Below are positions 58,399-64,000 of a stretch of 64,000 nucleotides of DNA, in pieces. The stretch is from Castellaniella hirudinis (GTDB taxonomy: Bacteria; Pseudomonadota; Gammaproteobacteria; Burkholderiales; Burkholderiaceae_B): the NCBI RefSeq assembly GCF_042651965.1, contig NZ_JBHSDY010000011.1:1-64000 (forward strand), read 5' to 3'. The notes under the pieces were generated by a model. The model was given only the letters and a program-made list of their open reading frames with translations. It ran no database searches and was not told where the DNA came from. The translations under genes and the position numbers were made by a program. Positions within the stretch are counted from its first letter, which is position 1; each line of letters begins with the position of its first letter.

Positions 58399-60125
58399 AG
58401 CACCGGCTTGCGACCCATGCGCATCGGCCATTTGAACAAGGTCCCCGTGTTCTTATCGTGCATCTCGAAACGTGTGTAGGAGTTGATGCCCGCGTAGCAG
58501 GCGAGGAAGCGGTCCAGGACGCAGCCCCACAGGTACATCGCCCCGGGGCTGGGCCAGTTCTTTTCCTCGGAGGCCAGCAGGACGTGCTGGCCTTGCATCA
58601 TGGAGCCGCGCACCAGGCGGGTTTCGCGGGTGATGGTCAGGTCGAGCAGGCCGTCAATCTGGCGCTCGTTGGCGCTGCGCACGCCGCTGTCGTACGAGCA
58701 GGTCGAGTTGTACAGCCGCAGGATGGCGCGCAGGTTCTCGATGCTGGAGAGCGACAGCAGGTTCAGCGTGGTGTGGCTGATCACGTCCCAGAGCAGTTTC
58801 TCGCCGTGCGGCGGATCAATCGCGGCGGTGATGGGCGTGATGTTGCGAAAGGCAAAGCGTTCGGGCGAGGTGCCGGTTGCGCGCGATACGTCACCCAGCT
58901 TGAGGGTTTCGGGCAGGTTCCGGTTCGTGCAGGTCAGTCGCAGCGACAGGGTCTCGTTGGCAGGGGTTTCGTCGGCCTCGTAGACCACCGACAGATAGGT
59001 GTCGATGGTGCGGCCCACCATGGCGGGCCGCATCGAGGTGCGGTAGCTGGCCTGCGCCTCCTGGCGCGAATGCGTCAGCAGCGAGAAGGGCACGTAGCGC
59101 TTGGGTTCGGCGCCGCCCTGGCGGTAACCGCTGACCGCGTCGATCGAGTAGATCTGATAATGCTGGCGCTGCGCCCCGTGGGGCTGGATCAGATATTCCG
59201 ACATCTCGTGGTCGAGATTGATGGGCTCGGCCTCGACGGGGAACAGATTGACGGCGGGCGTCACGTTCAGCGCGAAATGGCGCGCCGTGACCTGCGGCAT
59301 GGTGAAGCTGTTTCTGTGAAAGGCGATTTCGATGCGGAACCGGCTGCCCTGGAGCAGGCCGCGGCCTTTGTGCAGGTCGGTGAACTCGACGAACAGGAAC
59401 TTTTGCGGCAGGAACAGCAGTTCCTGCATCCAGCTGAAGGCCGGGAAGGCATTGTCGGGGTAGGGCAGCAGCGATTCGTCAAAGCCGGGCAGGGACAGCG
59501 CGGTCGACAGGGTGACGGCGTGGCCTTGCTGGTCGAGCAGCCGCACACTCTTGACCTGATGGCCCAGCAGCATGAACAGGTTGGCGGCCTCGGCCTGTTC
59601 ATCGGCGAGGAACAGGCGCAGGCGTTCGGGCAGCATCAGGCCCTGGGCGTCCTCGGGCGCCTGGAACTGCAGGCGCAGGGTGTGCGAGCCGTCGGCCTGC
59701 CGTTCGCTGGCGGCGGTTTCGAGCGACAACTGGGGGATGTGCAGCGCGGCCGTGGTGCGGAACCGGCAACTGACGCCTTCCACCGGCGTCGAGCCGATCT
59801 CGGTGCCCTCGGGGATGGCGGCCGTTTCGGACAGCGGGGCCTTGGGCGTGAACGCGATCATGGTCGAGGCCGGCAGGGGCCGCAGGAACTGCGGCACCAG
59901 GATGCTGGCCAGTTCCTGGACGATCTCGGGGAATTCGTCGTCCAGTTTCTGGCGCGTCAGGCCGTTGAGAAAGGCGACGCCTTCGAGCAGGCGTTCGACG
60001 TCGGCGTCGGTCGACACCGAGCCGAGCATGGGCGCGACGGCGGGATTGGCCTGGGCAAATTCCAGGGAGTGGGCTCGCAGACGCGCGAGTTCGGTGGTGT
60101 AGAACCGATTGAAGCTGGTGGCCAT
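58395..60125 (-). CDS. tssF: T6SS baseplate protein TssF
   Basis: TssF is the main wedge protein of the T6SS baseplate (576 residues). It begins FNRFYTTELARLRAHSLEFA and contains FLNGLTRQKLDDEFPEIVQEL and ASILVPQFLRPLPASTM, typical of the family, with the conserved C-terminus DRFLACYAGINSYTRFEM. The frame is open upstream of the chosen ATG, but the family starts here. Confidence 0.95.
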   Translation of the reverse strand: MATSFNRFYTTELARLRAHSLEFAQANPAVAPMLGSVSTDADVERLLEGVAFLNGLTRQKLDDEFPEIVQELASILVPQFLRPLPASTMIAFTPKAPLSETAAIPEGTEIGSTPVEGVSCRFRTTAALHIPQLSLETAASERQADGSHTLRLQFQAPEDAQGLMLPERLRLFLADEQAEAANLFMLLGHQVKSVRLLDQQGHAVTLSTALSLPGFDESLLPYPDNAFPAFSWMQELLFLPQKFLFVEFTDLHKGRGLLQGSRFRIEIAFHRNSFTMPQVTARHFALNVTPAVNLFPVEAEPINLDHEMSEYLIQPHGAQRQHYQIYSIDAVSGYRQGGAEPKRYVPFSLLTHSRQEAQASYRTSMRPAMVGRTIDTYLSVVYEADETPANETLSLRLTCTNRNLPETLKLGDVSRATGTSPERFAFRNITPITAAIDPPHGEKLLWDVISHTTLNLLSLSSIENLRAILRLYNSTCSYDSGVRSANERQIDGLLDLTITRETRLVRGSMMQGQHVLLASEEKNWPSPGAMYLWGCVLDRFLACYAGINSYTRFEMHDKNTGTLFKWPMRMGRKPVL

Positions 60126-60331
60126 GGCCTGGTGATCCGTTCCTTGCGTACGTCCATAGGCCCGGCGCTCGGGGCGGGCTGCGGAGGACCATACTGCATG
60201 AACCTGTTTCCTGGTGTCAAGCAGGCCCGGCCTGCCTTTGCGGGTGCGGGCGCCGCGCCGGCCCTGGAGATTCCCGGACGGGTCGGGTACGATGAACCCC
60301 TTTTCCGCCATCAGATAAAGCACGGCACGCC

Positions 60332-60769
60332 ATGAGTCAGGTCCGTTTGCTGGAACGATTGTCCGCGCTCGAAGACCCCGCCCACGTCGCCGGCGCATCG
60401 CCGGACCGGCGGCTGCGCGAGTCCGTGGTCCGGCACCTGGATCGCCTGCTCAATACCCGGGCCGGGTCCGTGCCCATCGACCACGATTACGGCCTGCCCG
60501 ACATGAGCAACATCGCCGGCTCGTTCGCGCTGGGCACGACCGAGTCGCTGAGCGAAGCCATCCTCCGCCAGATCGTCCGCTACGAGCCGCGCCTGAAGAA
60601 CCCGCGCATCACGGTTGAGCCGGAACAGCGCGAGGTCATCACCTTGCGCTTCGAGCTGCGGGGCCAGCTCGAGTCCGACCGCGCCGACGCGCCGGACCAG
60701 ACGTTCGTCATGATCCTGCGGGTGAATTCGTCGGGCCGGGTCTTCGTCGAGCCGCAGGCCTCGACCTAG
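60332..60769 (+). CDS. tssE: T6SS baseplate protein TssE (gp25-like)
   Basis: TssE is the lysozyme-like gp25 wedge protein that starts sheath polymerisation. The 145-residue protein has RESVVRHLDRLLNTRAGS, DYGLPDMSN and IRQIVRYEPRL-like ILRQIVRYEPRLKNPRI, with the conserved EPR motif. It is transcribed divergently from tssF across a 206-base gap, separated from the other sheath genes. No clear Shine-Dalgarno is visible. Confidence 0.94.
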   Translation: MSQVRLLERLSALEDPAHVAGASPDRRLRESVVRHLDRLLNTRAGSVPIDHDYGLPDMSNIAGSFALGTTESLSEAILRQIVRYEPRLKNPRITVEPEQREVITLRFELRGQLESDRADAPDQTFVMILRVNSSGRVFVEPQAST

Positions 60770-60778
60770 CGGGGGCGC

Positions 60779-61438
60779 TCAGGCGGCTTGCTGCGTCACC
60801 GCATCCTGCAGCAGGCCGCGCGCCCGCCGGTTGGACAGGTAGATGTTGTCGCGCACCGGCTGCGCGCCGGTCTTCACGCTGTCGACCCAGTCCTGGGTGG
60901 ACATCACCGCCGCGAAACGCGATTGCAGCACTACGCTGAACACGCGGTGGATGTCTTCGGCGCTGGCGTATCCGGCCTGGTTGCGGTAGGGCACTGAACC
61001 CGAGGCATCGTGCAGGAATTCGACTGCGGTGCCGTGGTGCAGGGCGTGGTTGATGGTCGAGGCATCGCAATTGTGCGTCATATAGCCGGCCACCGTCAGC
61101 GTGTCGATGCCGCGCGCCTGCAGCCAGGCCGCCAGATCGGTTTCCGGGTAGGCGCTGGGCAGCGTCTTGCGCAGGTAATGGTCGTGCGGGCGCGAGGCGA
61201 CCACGGGATGCAGTTGCCAGCCCTCGGAGTCGACGGCGAACAGCGGCGAACTGGCGGGCGAGGTCTGCTGCACCACGATCACCGGGATGCCGGCCGCCTG
61301 CGCCGTGTCCATGGCGAGGCCGATGTGGGCAATGGTGAGCGACGGGTCCGGATATTCGATCGGCAGGCCGCCGGTGAAATATTCGTTTTGCGCATCGATG
61401 ACGATCAAGGCGCGCTTCGGGGCGGTGTGGGCGGTCAT
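60779..61438 (-). CDS. Isochorismatase-family cysteine hydrolase
   Basis: This 219-residue hydrolase has the family triad D15 (VIDAQNEYF), K91 (LRKTLPSAY) and C124 (YMTHNCDAS). Relatives hydrolyse amides such as nicotinamide or N-carbamoyl compounds; the substrate cannot be told here. The chosen ATG follows AGGA. It is divergent from the GlxA-type regulator gene with 135 bases between, so it is probably that regulator's target. It converges on tssE with nine bases between. Confidence 0.85.
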   Translation of the reverse strand: MTAHTAPKRALIVIDAQNEYFTGGLPIEYPDPSLTIAHIGLAMDTAQAAGIPVIVVQQTSPASSPLFAVDSEGWQLHPVVASRPHDHYLRKTLPSAYPETDLAAWLQARGIDTLTVAGYMTHNCDASTINHALHHGTAVEFLHDASGSVPYRNQAGYASAEDIHRVFSVVLQSRFAAVMSTQDWVDSVKTGAQPVRDNIYLSNRRARGLLQDAVTQQAA

Positions 61439-61573
61439 GGCGGGATTCCTGAAAATCGATGAGGGGAGGGCGTGTTGAACGCCCATGGACAGCATCTTCG
61501 CGCACGGCTATGCTTCCAACAAGTGTCCTGAATAACCGTTATCGAAAGGATCGGGCCAACCTGCCCTGCTGCC

Positions 61574-62536
61574 ATGCCGCCCCGGAAAATCGCCGTTCTG
61601 GCCTTTGATCACATCAGCCCGTTCCACTTGTCCGTGCCGTGCCTGGTGTTTGAAAACCGCGCCGGCCAACCCGAGCACGAACTGTGGATCTGCGCCGCAG
61701 AATCCGCCCCCGCGGGCGGCCTGCGCACCACGGCCGGCTTCACGGTGCAGACCTCTTTGACGTTGGCCGATGCGGTTCAGGCCGACGTGCTGATCGTGCC
61801 GTCGTGGCGCGATCCGGACGAATGTCCGCCCGCGGCGATGCTCGATGCCGTGCGCGCGGCCCGCGCACGCGGCGCGACCGTGGTCGGCCTGTGCCTGGGG
61901 GCGTTCGTCCTGGCCGAAGCCGGCATCCTCGACGGCCACGAGGCGGCCACGCACTGGAGCGCGGTCGAGAAGCTCTCGCGACGTTACCCGCATGTGAAAC
62001 TGAGGCCCGACGTGCTGTACCAGGACGCCGACGAGGGCCGCCTGGTGACCTCTGCCGGCACGGCCGCCGGCCTGGACTGCTGCCTGCATCTGCTGCGCCG
62101 CTGGCACGGCGCGGACGTGGCCAACCTCGTGGCGCGGCGGCTGGTGGCGGCCCCGCACCGGCAGGGCGGGCAGGCGCAATACATCGAGCAGCCCTTGCAT
62201 GACGCGCCGGGCGGCGATCGCTTGTCCGATCTGTTGAATTGGGTGGCGGCCCATCCGTCCGAACCGCACACGCTCGATTCGCTGGCCGGGCGCGCCGCGA
62301 TGAGCCGCCGCAATTTCACGCGGCGATTCCGGGATCTGACCGGCACGACGGTCGGGCAATGGCTGCTGGGGCAGCGCCTGGCCTATGCGCAGCGCCTGCT
62401 GGAGACCACGCACCAGTCCGTGGAAACCGTCGCGCAGCAGGCGGGCTTCGGCAGCGCGGCCTCGCTGCGCCAGCATTTTAGCCAGGCGTATCGGACCTCG
62501 CCCAGCGCGTATCGCGCGCTGTTTGCGCGGGTATGA
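61574..62536 (+). CDS. GlxA-family regulator (DJ-1/PfpI domain plus AraC HTH)
   Basis: This 320-residue regulator has an N-terminal DJ-1/PfpI-like sensor domain with GLCLGAFVLAEAGILDG (nucleophile-elbow cysteine) and the ATHWSAV motif, followed by two AraC helix-turn-helix units (AARAAMSRRNFTRRFRDLTG-like, and ETVAQQAGFGSAASLRQHFSQ, named by first residues). It probably controls the divergent hydrolase gene. The ligand is unknown. Confidence 0.9.
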   Translation: MPPRKIAVLAFDHISPFHLSVPCLVFENRAGQPEHELWICAAESAPAGGLRTTAGFTVQTSLTLADAVQADVLIVPSWRDPDECPPAAMLDAVRAARARGATVVGLCLGAFVLAEAGILDGHEAATHWSAVEKLSRRYPHVKLRPDVLYQDADEGRLVTSAGTAAGLDCCLHLLRRWHGADVANLVARRLVAAPHRQGGQAQYIEQPLHDAPGGDRLSDLLNWVAAHPSEPHTLDSLAGRAAMSRRNFTRRFRDLTGTTVGQWLLGQRLAYAQRLLETTHQSVETVAQQAGFGSAASLRQHFSQAYRTSPSAYRALFARV

Positions 62537-62568
62537 AAAAGCCGGCCGCCTTGTAAGGGGCGGCCGGC
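62536..62568 (-). terminator. Terminator of maeB
   Basis: GCCGGCCGCC pairs with GGCGGCCGGC over an 8-base loop, followed on the minus strand by five T. It lies 22 bases beyond the maeB stop and also marks the end of the converging regulator gene. Confidence 0.75.
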
Positions 62569-62589
62569 TCCAGGCGCAGGGCAGGGCGA

Positions 62590-64000
62590 TCAGATCGCCT
62601 GGCCTGCCTCTTGCTGGGCGTCCACCACGGCCAGGGCCGTCATGTTGACGATGCGACGCACCGTGGAGCTGGTGGTCAGGATGTGCACCGGGCGCGCCGC
62701 GCCCAGCAGCACCGGACCCATGGCCACGCCGTGGCTGCCCGTCATCTTCAACATGTTGTAGGTGATGTTGCCCGCGTCCAGATTGGGCATGATCAGCAGG
62801 TTGGCCGGTCCCTTCAGGCGCGTGTCGGGGTAGGCATGGACGCGGATGTTCTCGGACAGGGCCGAGTCCGCGTGCATTTCGCCGTCGACTTCCAGTTCGG
62901 GCGCGCGCTGTTCGATCAGGCGCCGGGCCTCGGCCATCTTGCGGGAGGACGCCGTGGGGCGGCTGCCGAAGTTGGAGTGCGAGAGCAGGGCGACCTTGGG
63001 CACGATGCCGAAACGGCGGACTTCCTCGGCGGCCAGGATCGTCATGTCGGCGATCTGTTCGGCGGTGGGGTCTTCGTTGACGTGCGTGTCGCAGATGAAC
63101 AGGGTCTGGGTCGGTAGCATCAGCACGTTCATGGCCGCGTAGGTGCGGGCCGTGGGCTTGAGGCCGATGATCTCTTCGACGTATTTCAACTGATTGTCGA
63201 AGCGGCTGGCCACCCCGCAGATCATCGCGTCGGCGTCGCCGCGTTGCAGCAGCATCACCCCGATCAGGGAGTTGTGCTTGCGCACCATGGCCTTGGCGAT
63301 GTCGGGCGTGACGCCGTCGCGGCCGCGCAGCTTGTAGTAGGCGTTCCAGGTCTCGTTGAAGCGCGTGTCGTCCTCGGGATTGACGATTTCCACGTTCTGG
63401 CCGGGCACCAGGCGCAGGCTGAACTTCTGGATGCGCATGTCGATCACGGCGGGACGGCCGATCAGGATCGGCTGGGCGAAGCCTTCGTCCAGCACCGTCT
63501 GGGCGGCGCGCAGCACGCGTTCGTCCTCGCCGTCGGCGTAGATCACGCGCTTGGGCGCGGACTTGGCCTGGCGGAACAGCGGGCGCATCAACTGGCCGGA
63601 GTGGTAGACGATGCTCATCAGGGACTGGCGGTAGGCGTCCATGTCCTCGATGGGGCGGCGGGCCACGCCGGAGTCCGCGGCGGCCTGGGCGATGGCCGGA
63701 GCGATCTTGACGATCAGGCGCGGGTCGAAGGGTTTGGGAATGATGTATTCCGGGCCGAAGGTCAGGTCCTGGTCGACGTAGACGCTCGCCACTTCGGCGC
63801 TGCTTTCAGCCTGGGCCAGTTCGGCGATGGCCTTGACGCAGGCCAGCTTCATCTCTTCGTTGATGACGGTGGCGCCGCAGTCCATGGCGCCGCGGAAGAT
63901 GAAGGGGAAGCACAGGACGTTGTTGACCTGGTTCGGATAGTCCGAACGGCCCGTGGCGACGATGCAGTCGGGCCGGGCGGCCTTGGCGTCCTCCGGGCGG
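62590..64000 (-). CDS. maeB: NADP-dependent malic enzyme, 3' part
   Basis: The gene is cut by the window edge; about 470 C-terminal residues are visible. The first visible part is the end of the malic-enzyme domain (ATGRSDYPNQVNNVLCFPFI, FRGAMDCGAT). The rest is the phosphotransacetylase-like domain typical of MaeB, with VIYADGEDERVLRA, GRPAVI and the GAAR-type LLGAARPVHILT end. The enzyme makes pyruvate and NADPH from malate. An internal ATG at 63885 is not the true start, since the conserved frame continues upstream to the edge. Confidence 0.95.
   Translation of the reverse strand, partial: RPEDAKAARPDCIVATGRSDYPNQVNNVLCFPFIFRGAMDCGATVINEEMKLACVKAIAELAQAESSAEVASVYVDQDLTFGPEYIIPKPFDPRLIVKIAPAIAQAAADSGVARRPIEDMDAYRQSLMSIVYHSGQLMRPLFRQAKSAPKRVIYADGEDERVLRAAQTVLDEGFAQPILIGRPAVIDMRIQKFSLRLVPGQNVEIVNPEDDTRFNETWNAYYKLRGRDGVTPDIAKAMVRKHNSLIGVMLLQRGDADAMICGVASRFDNQLKYVEEIIGLKPTARTYAAMNVLMLPTQTLFICDTHVNEDPTAEQIADMTILAAEEVRRFGIVPKVALLSHSNFGSRPTASSRKMAEARRLIEQRAPELEVDGEMHADSALSENIRVHAYPDTRLKGPANLLIMPNLDAGNITYNMLKMTGSHGVAMGPVLLGAARPVHILTTSSTVRRIVNMTALAVVDAQQEAGQAI

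Overview
The window is high-GC DNA with long, tightly packed operons. Gene content points to Burkholderiales, most likely Alcaligenaceae (a denitrifying Castellaniella, Achromobacter or Bordetella relative). The basis is a nosRZDFYLX nitrous-oxide reductase operon, an EF-P/EarP pair with the arginine-type EF-P, a DUF2863 gene, sdhCDAB-sdhE-gltA linked to mdh and a GntR regulator, and a type VI secretion system (T6SS). The genus call is inference; no rRNA gene is present.

Layout. 1-454: an apparently non-coding stretch with small repeats, then tRNA-Arg(ACG) on the minus strand with its own promoter and terminator. 545-9479: nosR-Z-D-F-Y-L-X, transcribed leftward behind an FNR/DNR-type box with a well-placed -10. 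9.6-18 kb: housekeeping and small-metabolism genes (3-methyladenine glycosylase, adenine deaminase, DUF423, AidB-like acyl-CoA dehydrogenase, thermonuclease, DUF1178, efp, earP, DUF2863). 18-19.2 kb: an MFS exporter.

19.3-33.8 kb is a central-carbon cluster: acnB, ompW, a small acyltransferase, prpD-prpC-prpB, mdh, a divergent GntR/UTRA regulator, sdhCDAB, sdhE and gltA. Together these cover the whole methylcitrate cycle after propionyl-CoA activation, plus much of the TCA cycle (citrate synthase, aconitase, succinate dehydrogenase, malate dehydrogenase). Two exact copies, in opposite orientation, of one 21-bp palindromic operator lie 2 bp upstream of the predicted -35 of acnB and of mdh. The mdh copy also lies in front of the GntR gene.

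33.8-60.8 kb is a complete T6SS with all thirteen core genes: tssJ-K-L-M, tssB-C-hcp-clpV-orf258-tssA, tssF-G, vgrG and a divergent tssE. Behind vgrG is a cassette of unusual accessory proteins: a 473-residue membrane/beta-rich protein, a DUF2169 protein fused to pentapeptide repeats, a free pentapeptide-repeat protein, DUF3540, and a PAAR-like DUF4150 protein. TssM carries a C-terminal LysM domain, which may supply the peptidoglycan anchor that the short TssL lacks.

60.8-64 kb: an isochorismatase-family hydrolase divergent from a GlxA-type AraC regulator, then the 3' part of maeB, cut by the window edge. Apart from the first 376 bases, no gap between genes exceeds about 220 bases. No insertion sequence, CRISPR array or rRNA was seen.
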